Shown: in pieces, positions 1-6,634 of the stretch
How the letters are laid out: each line of letters starts with the position of its first letter
How positions within the stretch are numbered: the stretch's first letter is position 1
Assembly: GCF_000003605.2 (NCBI RefSeq)
Contig: NW_003125084.1
Coordinates: 1-10,019 of the forward strand
Length of the DNA: 10,019 bases
Direction: 5' to 3'
Source of the DNA: Saccoglossus kowalevskii
Taxonomy: Eukaryota > Hemichordata > Enteropneusta > Harrimaniidae
Notes under the pieces: generated by a model
Seen by the model: the letters and a program-made list of their open reading frames with translations, nothing else
Told to the model about the DNA's origin: nothing
Databases searched by the model: none
Program-made: the position numbers and the translations under genes

Positions 1-239
1 TACGTTCATTTGCTGTCTCAGTAAAACGTAATTTGTGGATATATTTGGTGATATTCGTTTGTCTATTGCGTGAGAGTTGTTCACGCGTTTGCATCGTTTA
101 GAATCCCCCGTATAAATCCGCGCAAGTAAAACGGCCCGTATCGAAACCCGGATTAAATCGAATAGGTTTTCTTTTGGGCAAGACGAGCGAAAAATAACAT
201 AACTAAAGACTTGTTTTCATATAAGATATATGATAAAAC
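1..239. other. AT-rich flank, nothing assignable
   Basis: I see no open frame of useful length, no transposon end and no repeat here. There is a short CpG-containing stretch around 80-130 but no recognisable promoter arrangement. Confidence 0.5.
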
Positions 240-331
240 CTTTAAGGACTGGATGCGGCTTTTGCGGCCCGAGGTTGTGCGGCGGAAGCATACCTGTACC
301 TGTAAGCCGTACCTGTATCCAGTCCATAAAG
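240..331. repeat. 92-nt inverted repeat (hairpin or MITE-like)
   Basis: The outer arms at 240-254 (CTTTAAGGACTGGAT) and 317-331 (ATCCAGTCCATAAAG) are reverse complements with one mismatch. A second inner pairing, TGCGGCTT near 254-261 with AAGCCGTA near 304-311, extends the stem with an asymmetric bulge. The loop holds an ACCTGTA motif repeated three times. Direct flanking duplications are not clear, so this could be a MITE remnant, a foldback or a structured RNA. I do not assign a family. Confidence 0.6.
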
Positions 332-388
332 AATATTATATCATTTTGATCTGATTTTCACGTGTTTTCAGATTGTGCTGTATTGGTA

Positions 389-516
389 AAAGCGCGGTGG
401 TCGTCGCGTAGCGCGTGCTAAAATTTCATGTAAACAAACAATGTATTTTACACGCGTTGTATACGTTGCTATGAGTCCCACATCGAACACGACGCGGCGC
501 GACGACCACCGCCTTT
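389..516. mobile_element. 128-bp CpG-rich TIR element (MITE, TA target site)
   Basis: The left end AAAGCGCGGTGGTCGTCGCG and the reverse complement of the right end (AAAGGCGGTGGTCGTCGCG) match over about 20 bases with a small indel. Weaker pairing continues inward (GCGCGTGCTAAAA against TTTTACACGCG). Both ends abut TA (387-388 and 517-518), as expected for Tc1/mariner-type TA duplication, although TA is weak evidence alone. No transposase is encoded, so the element would be non-autonomous. It is far richer in CpG than its flanks. A related single end lies at about 5404-5442. Confidence 0.65.
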
Positions 517-564
517 TAAAGTTTGACAAGAAATTACAAACATTTATTTCTCATCAATGAATGA

Positions 565-654
565 TGACGTCAGCTTCAACATACTACATTCAGCCAATCA
601 ATGACTAGATGAACTGATTCCTCCGTGGTCAATCAATGCGACTTGTGACACGTG
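565..654. promoter_or_regulatory. CRE, CCAAT and CACGTG motif cluster
   Basis: A full CRE palindrome TGACGTCA is at 565-572, a CCAAT pentamer at 594-598 and an E-box CACGTG at 649-654. AATCAATG occurs twice (about 597-604 and 631-638). This resembles a promoter or an LTR U3-type region. It lies just upstream of the BEL/Pao relic but no TATA box or transcript start can be shown. Chance occurrence is possible. Confidence 0.25.
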
Positions 655-655
655 A

Positions 656-964
656 CCGCGCAAGGATTTGTTGATAAATAATGCAGGTGACGAACTAAAT
701 GATACAAACATTAATCTTGAGAATATAGTCGACTTAACTCGCTTCAGCACACTACAACGATCACTACGATTTACCGTGTTTATTCGTCGTTTTGTCGATA
801 AACATGGCCGTCGTATTTCTACCGCTAATACGCCGATTTCCGTTGAAGAAATCACCAAAGCTGAAGCTGACCTTCATCACCGACACTTCGACGATTCATT
901 CACCGCCATCCGCCATAACAACACTGTTTTGGTGTGCTCGTTAGACAAGTGCATTTATTCATGA
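656..964 (+). pseudogene. BEL/Pao relic segment 1: linker before integrase
   Basis: The frame is open from 656 to a TAA-to-TGA bounded stop at 962-964. The translated stretch DLTRFSTLQRSLRFTVFIRRF, followed by SVEEITKAEADL about 30 residues later, has the spacing of the conserved BEL/Pao segment between RNase H and integrase (a DISRFSS...LLRVTAWVLRF-like block, then a T.EEI..AE block). The frame then moves: the continuing motif FMNDSGILRCGSRLH is read from 958 in another frame up to a stop near 1042. The segment has no plausible start of its own. Confidence 0.75.
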
Positions 965-1057
965 ACGATAGTGGAATTTTGCGGTGTGGCAGCAGACTAC
1001 ACAGCGCAAAGAAGAACTTTACTACTAAATTAATAAATTATTAATGAATCTCCTGCA

Positions 1058-1354
1058 TTGTTACCAAGCAAACACTATTCCACTACGCTACGTGTCCGTC
1101 GAGAAGATGAACGCCTACACCGCCGTGGGACACAGGGTGAATGCTATATTTGTCAACACTATTGGATTACGAACATCAGACAGACTGTTAATTACATTAT
1201 TCGGCGCGTTGGTACCTGTAGGCGAGTCGACGGTAAATCCTACAATGGGCCGCTTACTGCACCGTTTCCGAAGTACCGTGTGACTGCCAAAGCCCCGTTT
1301 ACAGTCACCGTGATTGATTTTACCGGTGCATTGTACGTACGTACAGCCGATTAG
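1058..1354 (+). pseudogene. BEL/Pao relic segment 2: integrase N-terminal region and first catalytic Asp
   Basis: The open frame carries HYWITNIRQTVNYIIRR, then TCRRVDGKSYNGPLTAPFP, then KAPFTVTVIDFTGALYVRT. These match in order the BEL/Pao integrase zinc-binding C..C part and the start of the rve catalytic core, where the Asp of the VDF/IDF motif is the first DDE residue. The region that should carry the zinc-binding histidines is scrambled between about 1000 and 1150. TGTACGTACGTACA at 1332-1345 is a perfect 14-bp palindrome inside the LYVRT codons. The frame ends at TAG 1352-1354, just where homology continues in another frame. Confidence 0.8.
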
Positions 1355-1539
1355 CCAAAGCATGTGTACATTTGTTCACGTGTGCTGTAACCCGCGGTGT
1401 ACACTTAGAACTTGTACCCGATCTGTCGACGCATTCCTTCATGTTAGCTTTTTTACGATTTGCAGCGAGGCGATCGCTATCATTAACATTTCTATCCGAT
1501 AACGCAACGGCTTATTTGGTGGCGTCTAAAGTAAAATAA
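1354..1539 (+). pseudogene. BEL/Pao relic segment 3: integrase core with second catalytic Asp
   Basis: After a frameshift at about 1350, homology resumes at once with CVHLFTCAVTRGVHLELVP, then DLSTHSFM, then LSDNATAY. This is the typical retroviral-type integrase run from the second core strand to the SDNA block, whose Asp is the second DDE residue. The frame is closed by TAA 1537-1539. The next homologous block, WTFTANELP followed by GGFFERL, starts only a few bases later in another frame. Confidence 0.8.
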
Positions 1540-1543
1540 AGTA

Positions 1544-1870
1544 ACGTGGACATTCACCGCAAACGAGCTCCCTGACAAGGACGGAGGTTTTTTGGAACGC
1601 CTGACCGGCGTGTCAAAAACTGCACTCCAGAAAACTCTTGGTAAAACCCAAGCCACCTTCTATCATCTCCGTACAATTCTAAACAAGATTGAAGCACTGG
1701 TCGACGGAATATCTCTCGGCATTGCAAGAAAGACAAGCTTTCACAGCTGATGGAATAAACACAACGCCATTAAGGTTGGTGACATAGTAATCGTACATGA
1801 TGACACCAAGCGCCGATTCATATATAACGCGACGGATCTACCAAACGCCCGATACATAAACTGTACATAA
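1544..1870 (+). pseudogene. BEL/Pao relic segment 4: DDE glutamate and C-terminal domain
   Basis: The frame opens with WTFTANELP and DGGFFERLTGVSKTALQKTL. The Glu of FFERL is the third catalytic residue of the DDE integrase. A helix-rich stretch follows (ILNKIEALVD). After an in-frame TGA at 1748-1750 the same frame continues with KVGDIVIVHDDTKRRF, the conserved beginning of the DUF5641-type domain at the C-terminus of BEL/Pao pol. The frame closes at TAA 1868-1870. Confidence 0.8.
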
Positions 1871-2055
1871 ATTGTTTACAAGGATTTAACATACAATCAG
1901 ATGTCGGAATTAATTCCTGTACAGATGTCAGATTATCCGCCGACACATCGCTAACTACAGTTGTTGGATTAAACACACAACGCGAATGCGATAAGACACA
2001 ACGCGAACAGACGGATCTCACCACCCAGAAAGCGGATGACACCACCCAGAAATGA
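1828..2055 (+). pseudogene. Possible pol C-terminal tail, hydrophilic open frame
   Basis: A 75-codon stretch without stops lies in a third frame, from just after TAA 1825-1827 to TGA 2053-2055. It overlaps the end of segment 4 and may be the pol tail after another frameshift. The last third is a charged, Thr/Gln-rich sequence with repeated TQRE and TTQK motifs. A 21-bp tandem duplication (starts at 2012 and 2033) encodes the last two repeats. BEL/Pao tails are poorly conserved, so the link is inferred from position only. Confidence 0.35.
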
Positions 2056-2379
2056 TTTGCTTATTTATATTCTGCAATAATCTACTGGGATATCACCCCA
2101 GGGAGTTAAGTTCCACATACTACATACCCCATAAAGTGTGTTTGTGCACGAGTTAGTACGGGTGTTGGTATCACCTCTTGAACATGAACGGAACTGACCT
2201 CATTTCTAGACCTACCTCAAACAATTTCTTGAGTTCAAACGCTATGCAATCGTGCAACTTATAGTTATAATCTAAGACTCGCCGACTGTATGTACACTGT
2301 GCTGTGTTCGAACTCTGGTGTTACATGGCTGGTAAAATGATCTACCCGTAATTAGTTAATTAAACTAAAAAAAACTCAC
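2056..2379. other. Unassigned DNA after the BEL/Pao relic
   Basis: A 3' LTR would be expected here if the relic kept its end. No polypurine tract plus TG...CA pair could be placed, and no matching 5' copy was seen upstream of 656. GTTCGAACTC at about 2306-2315 resembles a tRNA B box, but no A box or cloverleaf fits around it. Confidence 0.4.
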
Positions 2380-2560
2380 CGTTTGTGTGTTTGGTGTGTT
2401 TGGATACAGTGGCTGGCAAACGTGGAGATGACAGGTGTTATACGGATCTACGATGACACAACGTTGACGAGGAAGCGGTAAAGCGTTGAGATGTGGCTTA
2501 GTCAGCTGGCTGTGGTCTCTATGTAAACTTATTTCAATGTATGTAGTATTTATAGCAACA
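2380..2560 (-). other. Weak candidate internal exon (minus strand)
   Basis: On the minus strand, CCAATTCTTACAG (acceptor, AG at 2561-2562) precedes and ACG|GTGAGT (donor, GT at 2378-2379) follows a 181-nt segment. One frame is open throughout (one base plus 60 codons), with composition such as HRDHSQLTKPHLNALPLP. I do not recognise the product and no partner exon can be shown. Consensus splice sites arise by chance in DNA of this composition, so this is only a candidate. Confidence 0.18.
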
Positions 2561-3091
2561 CTGTAAGAATTGGTTAATGATTGACGAATATAATCTTGTC
2601 TTATCAGACAGGTATTCAGGACATTGTAAATACACCACAACGTTCTGTATCCCAGGGTGGTTCACAAACAACATTATTTTAATAAAAATGACGTCGATAT
2701 TACGGCGTTTAGATTGGTGACATTGCACTTGGTAGTTTTATTGGGTTATATCGCCCTCTATGGTAGGAATATACATACTAATCAACAGGTGTCTATAATT
2801 AGAGATAAGAAATTCTCACTACTAGAAGTAAAACCTACTCTCAAACAATAATCAAAATAGAAGAAACAGAAATTTCGCTTATTTTTCTATTTCTTATCAG
2901 ACTTTATACAACTTACTCTATGTATGTGTCACGTGACATCAATCAATCAAGTTATATTTGTCATATATTGTCTCCGTCCTCTCAGTGACCTTTCTCTTTG
3001 TGGGATTCGTGTCAAGAGGTACCAGTAGTTATGGTCACAGGGACTTGTAAACTTACTTGCTAATAATCTCAACATAACAAACTTCTCCTTC
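2561..3091. other. AT-rich spacer, no gene seen
   Basis: A 64-codon plus-strand open frame (2657-2851) lacks an ATG start and shows no recognisable domain. A pyrimidine-rich tract ending TTTCTATTTCTTATCAG at about 2900 resembles a splice acceptor but no exon is evident. GTCACGTGAC near 2928-2937 is a perfect palindrome containing an E-box. Confidence 0.4.
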
Positions 3092-4060
3092 TGTTAGCGT
3101 CTCTGTTGCTAAGATACCCACTAGGCATGGAATGTTAGCGTCTCTGTGGCTAAGATACCCCCTAGGCATGGAATGTTAGCGTCTCTGTAGCTAAGATACC
3201 ACCTAGGCATAGAATGTTAGCGTCTCTGTGGCTAAGATACCCACTAGGCATGTAATGTTATCGTCTCTGTGGCTAAGATACCCCCTAGGCATGGGATGTT
3301 AGCGTCTCTGTGGTTAAGATACCCCCTAGGCATGGGATGTTAGCGTCTCTGTGGCTAAGATACCCCCTAGGCATGGGATGTTAGCGTCTCTGTGGCTAAG
3401 ATACCCCCTAGGCATGGAATGTTAGCGTCTCTGTGGCTAAGATACCCACTAGGCATGGGATGTTAGCGTCTCTGTGGCTAAGATACCCCCTAGGCATGGA
3501 ATGTTAGCGTCTCTGTGGCTAAGATACCCACTAGGCATGTAATGTTATCGTCTCTGTGGTTAAGATACCCACTAGTCATGGAATGTTAGCGTCTCTGTGG
3601 TTAAGATACCCACTAGGCATGGAATGTTAGTGTCTCTGTGGCTAAGATACCCCCTAGGCATGGAATGTTAGCGCCTCTGTGGCTAAAATACCCCCTAGGC
3701 ATGGAATGTTAGCGCCTTTTTGGCTAAGATACCCCCTAGACATGGAATGTTAGTGCCTCTGTGGCTAAGATACCCCCTAGGCATGGAATGTTAGCGTCTC
3801 TGTGATTAAGATACCCCCTAGGCATGGAATGTTAGCGTCTCTGTGGCTAAGATACCCCCTAGGCATGGAATGTTAGCGTCTCTGTGGTTAAGATACCCCC
3901 TAGGCATGGAATGTTAGCGCCTCTGTGGCTAAGATACCCCCTAGACATGGAATGTTAGTGCCTCTGTGGCTAAGATATCCCCTAGGCATGGAATGTTAGC
4001 ATCTCTGTGGCTAAGAGAACCCATAGGCATGGAATGTTAGCGTCTCTGTGGCTAAGATAC
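3092..4060. repeat. 41-bp minisatellite, 23 full copies plus 26 bp
   Basis: Units begin TGTTAGCG at 3092 and the last begins at 4035. The distance of 943 bases is exactly 23 x 41, and every intermediate start I checked is in register. Each unit has TTAGC and GCTAA arms separated by nine bases (a small foldback) and a CCTAGG palindrome. Variants are mostly single substitutions (GGCTAA/GGTTAA, CCCCC/CCCAC, TAGC/TATC). Since 41 is not a multiple of three and the unit contains TAG and TAA, it is not a protein repeat. Shared variant patterns show multi-unit duplication, described in the findings. Confidence 0.97.
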
Positions 4061-4131
4061 ACACCGCTTGTACTGGCCGTAATGTATGTCACTCTGTAAG
4101 CCAGTCACAGATATTTATGTGCAGGCCACAA

Positions 4132-4204
4132 TGACGTCACTTCCGCTACCGTGTTTTTGTTTATGGTATGCTAATTGCAACCAGTCTCCCAAACCCAATA
4201 TATA
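4132..4204 (+). promoter_or_regulatory. CRE/ETS, octamer-like and TATA-like cluster
   Basis: TGACGTCA at 4132-4139 is followed directly by CTTCCG (4140-4145, ETS-like), then ATGCTAAT at 4168-4175 (POU-octamer-like), then TATATA at 4199-4204, in a promoter-like order on the plus strand. It starts about 70 bp after the end of the 41-bp array. A 65-codon open frame (4086-4283) overlaps it but shows no recognisable protein. Function is inferred from motifs only. Confidence 0.25.
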
Positions 4205-4344
4205 CAATACCACGTGTACACTAGTAGACGATAGGATAATAAATTACTATTTTGAGCATTTTTGTTTTTTTAATTTGTGTTGAATTATTTATTTATAATA
4301 ATCAATTAACTTAATTTATATTTCATTTTATTCTATTTATTTGA

Positions 4345-4560
4345 AGTTCCGGCAGTCGAGACTTTTGTGGGGGATAGAGTAGTACGTTTTGGTAGTGACT
4401 GATGACAGAATAAACAACGGTCAAATGTAGATGCAAAAAAACACGGTATGGTTTTATTGCTTAACAACTGGCACAGAAACATGTAACACATGAACAAGGA
4501 ACCCCGAAACTCCGAAACTAGCCCTTTATATAGGTGCGTATCGAACGTGAGAGAAAACAC
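4345..4560 (-). mobile_element. Possible solo-LTR-like block (minus strand)
   Basis: Read on the minus strand, TATATAAAGGGC (4521-4532) is followed about 65 bases later by an AATAAA poly(A) signal (4453-4458). The sequence then runs to CTATCCCCCACA near 4360-4371, an ending in CA as in an LTR. The 8-bp tandem CCGAAACT (4504-4519) sits near the presumed transcript start. The TATA to AATAAA spacing suits a compact LTR. No second LTR, primer-binding site, internal coding region or matching target duplication was found, so it could also be a small promoter and terminator of another kind. Confidence 0.3.
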
Positions 4561-4587
4561 GTAAGCGGGAAATACAAATGTAAATTA

Positions 4588-5001
4588 GGCCAGACTTTTA
4601 TTATCCCTTGTTTTGCGAACCCGCCGAATGATCAGGAGCCGAAAATGAAATAAAAATATTACTTTATTTCAGCGTAATTTCTCGCGCCCGCCGACTTGTA
4701 AACGCAAACAAATGCTAACAAATATTTTATTTACCGCCCGCCGCATAACAAATCCAAGTTGCATTTTCGTGGGAGTATCATGATCAAAGTACCGAAGTCT
4801 CGCGCAGATGAGAAACAAGGTTAAACATGGAACAAAATTTTATTTCATTTCTTCTTTCCGATCAATGATCTCACTTTCAATTCTTTGAGAATCACACAAA
4901 TCTAATGGAAAAAAAGAATTAATTTTATTTTATTTTTCCGCCCTCCTAAAAAAAAATTGCCTTACAAAAACTCGCGAAACAATAATAAAAAAAGTCTGGC
5001 C
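4588..5001. mobile_element. 414-bp PIF/Harbinger-type MITE
   Basis: The left end GGCCAGACTTTTATTAT (4588-4604) and the reverse complement of the right end (GGCCAGACTTTTTTTATTAT, 4982-5001) agree apart from a three-base A/T-tract difference. Pairing resumes inward (GTTTTGCGAA against TCGCGAAAC). Both ends are flanked by TTA (4585-4587 and 5002-5004), fitting the TWA target-site duplication of PIF/Harbinger elements. The interior is AT-rich with CGCCCGCC islands and no open frame, so it is non-autonomous. The superfamily call rests on the 3-bp duplication and the GGCC start. Confidence 0.8.
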
Positions 5002-5021
5002 TTACGCAGGAGAAAAAAGAT

Positions 5022-5079
5022 ACTGAGTAAAATGATTGGCTGAAATTAAATGATTCTAATTGGTCGAGATTTACTCAGT
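5022..5079. repeat. 58-bp inverted repeat with two CCAAT motifs
   Basis: ACTGAGTAAA at 5022-5031 is the exact reverse complement of TTTACTCAGT at 5070-5079. Between the arms are two ATTGG pentamers (inverted CCAAT, 5035-5039 and 5059-5063), 24 bases apart. Confidence 0.6.
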
Positions 5080-5211
5080 GGAATCCTTCATGCGAAATGT
5101 GAAAGAATAACTACTATATATAACAGAATATTTAAACGAATACAAATATATATTATGAATCTCCGACAAAATGCGCGAGATATATGGGTCTCATAAAACA
5201 AAGATGGCGAC
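5035..5211 (+). promoter_or_regulatory. Candidate CCAAT/TATA promoter
   Basis: Two inverted CCAAT boxes (5035-5039, 5059-5063) precede TATATATAA (5115-5123) at about 55-80 bases. Downstream is AAGATGGCGAC (5201-5211), a YY1-like motif with an ATG. The ATG opens only seven codons before TAG, so no coding exon follows directly. In an AT-rich region TATA runs are cheap, so support is modest. Confidence 0.22.
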
Positions 5212-5403
5212 TTTGACTGTTTCGTAGATCAACGAGTACAAACTGAGACGTTCCTAAAAGTTAATTAGGTATTTTCGTGTTATTGGAAGGTATCGAAGTC
5301 ACCGGCGGTAATTAGTGCAAGGCGCGCCCAGGTCAAACCTCGTACTGATTTTATTAGAGATGCGCATCGTATTGTGGTTTAAATCAATTTTTAGTAACGA
5401 AAA
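5124..5403. other. AT-rich DNA, no gene seen
   Basis: The stretch contains the 14-mer CGAGATATATGGGT at 5176-5189, which recurs exactly at 6824-6837 inside a MITE. GGCGCGCC occurs near 5321-5328. No open frame or splice-bounded exon is supported. Confidence 0.4.
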
Positions 5404-5442
5404 TGTTGAACACGCGCAGCGCGACGACTTTCGCCCTTCAAG
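5404..5442. repeat. Solitary end related to the 128-bp CpG-rich element
   Basis: TTGAACACGCGCAGCGCGAC and the following GACTTTCGCCCTTCAAGG resemble the right end of the element at 389-516 (GAACACGACGCGGCGCGACG, then ACCACCGCCTTTTAAAG). The shared core is GCGCGACGAC. No matching left end is found within several hundred bases, so it is a truncated or solitary copy. Confidence 0.4.
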
Positions 5443-6339
5443 GAATATTAAAATATAATTAAGTTTTCTGCTCCCTGTCCAATAGTTAAACTAATACGAA
5501 ATAAGATGGATGTAATAATAATCACAAAATAGAGTACACAAATTTAGGATATATCGAGTTAAAAATTGCATGCATACATCAGAATTAAATCAGATTGAAG
5601 CTGACCTCTGAACTATGCGGCTAAGTAAACAGTCGGTATAGTAACCACTGTACCGCCACTCAGGAACTCTAGTGAGACATATTCTGTAGTCGCATTTATT
5701 ATTGGCTGGTTTTCAATTTCGCTACTTTTGTTGAGAAGTAAAATCCGCTGAGTTAAATTCACGTGAACGCGTTAACTCATTTCCTCCAAGTTCATGAACC
5801 TAAAAACAGTGAAATTGCGTTGATTTTCGGATTGTCTAAATAAATTATTTGGCAAATCTTTACCACATCCGTCACCACACAAACATGTACGTATAATTTC
5901 AGTTTATGGACAGTTTACAGAGGGACTATGATCTGAAAACTTTCATCACACTGAACATTTCATTATTTCGTATTTTTAAAGGCTATTTATTTTAAAAGAA
6001 CACTAAAACTTGAAATCAAGTCTAGTTGATAATGAACTGTTCATTCATTTCTGTTAATTTCATGAGCGTATGAATTTCTTATATAAAACATATTTAAAAT
6101 GTTTTACTAATTTCAAATAACGGTTGAAAACAACCAGACCAATCACAAGGCGTTTAGGGATGGAGGTAATGTTTTAACAATATTTTATAAATTTCCATAA
6201 AAGCCGTTATTGCCTCTAGATGAAATTTACATCATTTACAATTTTGTCGTTTTTTTTTTAATTTTTAATATATTTCGACAAAACAAAAAACTAACAATGC
6301 ACACTGCATTTTTCACATTTTCGTCAACTTGCCGTTATC
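5443..6339. other. AT-rich spacer with small palindromes
   Basis: No coding segment is supported. Small inverted repeats are present: GAGTTAA/TTAACTC (5750-5778) enclosing TTCACGTGAA, AATGAAC-T-GTTCATT (6031-6045) and GGTTG-AAAA-CAACC (6122-6135). The rest is simple AT-rich sequence with homopolymer runs. An open frame at 6210-6419 is low-complexity and overlaps the promoter-like cluster. Confidence 0.45.
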
Positions 6340-6416
6340 ATTGGATTATATCTTGTTGCTTGGCAACAGCGAATACGCCATCTACGACGACAACACCTTC
6401 CAGCTTTACTTCCGGT
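6340..6416 (+). promoter_or_regulatory. TATA-less promoter-like cluster: CCAAT, RFX X-box, YY1, ETS
   Basis: An inverted CCAAT (ATTGG, 6340-6344) is followed by GTTGCTTGGCAAC (6355-6367), a near-perfect palindromic X-box of the kind bound by RFX factors. Then come GCCATCT (6377-6383, YY1 core) and ACTTCCGGT (6408-6416), a full ETS/GABP consensus. The 77-base span also has more CpG than its surroundings. In animals, X-boxes just upstream of start sites often mark ciliary genes, and ETS plus YY1 mark TATA-less promoters. A short open segment with a splice donor lies 100-165 bases downstream, which suits a first exon. Confidence 0.4.
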
Positions 6417-6515
6417 TGAAATGTAAACGAACCAGCGTGTTGTAAGAATATTGAAACCGATAATATACTGCATGTTAGTCTTAGATAACTACCAATATCA
6501 TGAAATGACATATAT

Positions 6516-6581
6516 ATGAAGCTGTATTGCGATCGAGGAAATCAACATTACTTGAAAGTGGCGTGGCAGCTGAATACATCG
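6516..6581 (+). CDS. Candidate first coding exon ending at a consensus donor
   Basis: An ATG at 6516 opens 22 codons that end exactly at TCG|GTGAGT (donor GT at 6582-6583), about 100 bases after the RFX/ETS cluster. The peptide begins MKLYCDRGNQHY and has no recognisable domain. The start context is poor (T at -3) and two tiny upstream ATG frames precede it. The exon ends in phase 0. Two later acceptors keep the frame open: the one before 7714 and the one before 8892. The strong pyrimidine-tract acceptor before 7587 (TTATTACTTTCAG) would give an immediate stop. It could equally be an untranslated exon or chance. Confidence 0.22.
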
Positions 6582-6634
6582 GTGAGTTCTCATGTCATTT
6601 ACCTCGTCCAGATCTGACAATTGTTTTACTGTAA

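Larger units (their letters stand above)
656..2055 (+). pseudogene. BEL/Pao LTR-retrotransposon pol relic (integrase region)
   Basis: This is a decayed pol gene of a BEL/Pao retrotransposon, read as successive open segments in shifting frames. In intact elements pol encodes protease, reverse transcriptase, RNase H and integrase and drives copying and insertion of the element. Only the part from the linker before integrase to the C-terminus is seen. The order of motifs matches the family: a DLTRFSTLQRSLRF-type linker (about 737-778), the NDSGILRCGSRLH motif (about 964-1002), HYWITNIRQTVN and FTVTVIDFTGALYV at the start of the catalytic core, HLELVPDLS and LSDNA with the second Asp, GGFFERL with the Glu, and KVGDIVIVHDD of the DUF5641-like domain. 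At least three frameshifts and internal stops (for example 1352-1354, 1537-1539, 1748-1750) make it non-functional. Protease, reverse transcriptase, RNase H and gag are absent from the window, and no paired LTRs were found. The family assignment is by motif recognition, not by a search. Confidence 0.85.

Noticed and set aside
598-858. Minus-strand 86-codon frame
   Set aside because: It overlaps the recognised plus-strand linker segment and has a low-complexity serine-rich composition.
1044-1283. Plus-strand frame beginning with an ATG at 1044
   Set aside because: It overlaps the integrase segment in another frame and shows no family motif. The frame at 1058-1354 carries the recognised integrase blocks.
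1115-2045. Minus-strand frames at 1115-1363, 1554-1736 and 1818-2045
   Set aside because: They are antisense to the BEL/Pao relic, whose plus-strand motifs explain the absence of stops.
2306-2315. tRNA or tRNA-derived SINE from a B-box-like GTTCGAACTC
   Set aside because: No A box at the right distance and no acceptor or anticodon stem could be built around it.
2657-2851. Plus-strand 64-codon frame with a possible membrane-spanning run
   Set aside because: It begins at GTG, which is not a usual eukaryotic start, and has neither flanking splice sites in phase nor a recognisable family.
3092-4060. CRISPR-like array
   Set aside because: The whole 41-bp unit is conserved with no unique spacers, and the context is eukaryotic.
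4086-4560. Frames at 4086-4283 (+) and 4333-4560 (-)
   Set aside because: Composition is not protein-like. The first overlaps promoter-like motifs, the second overlaps the TATA/AATAAA block.
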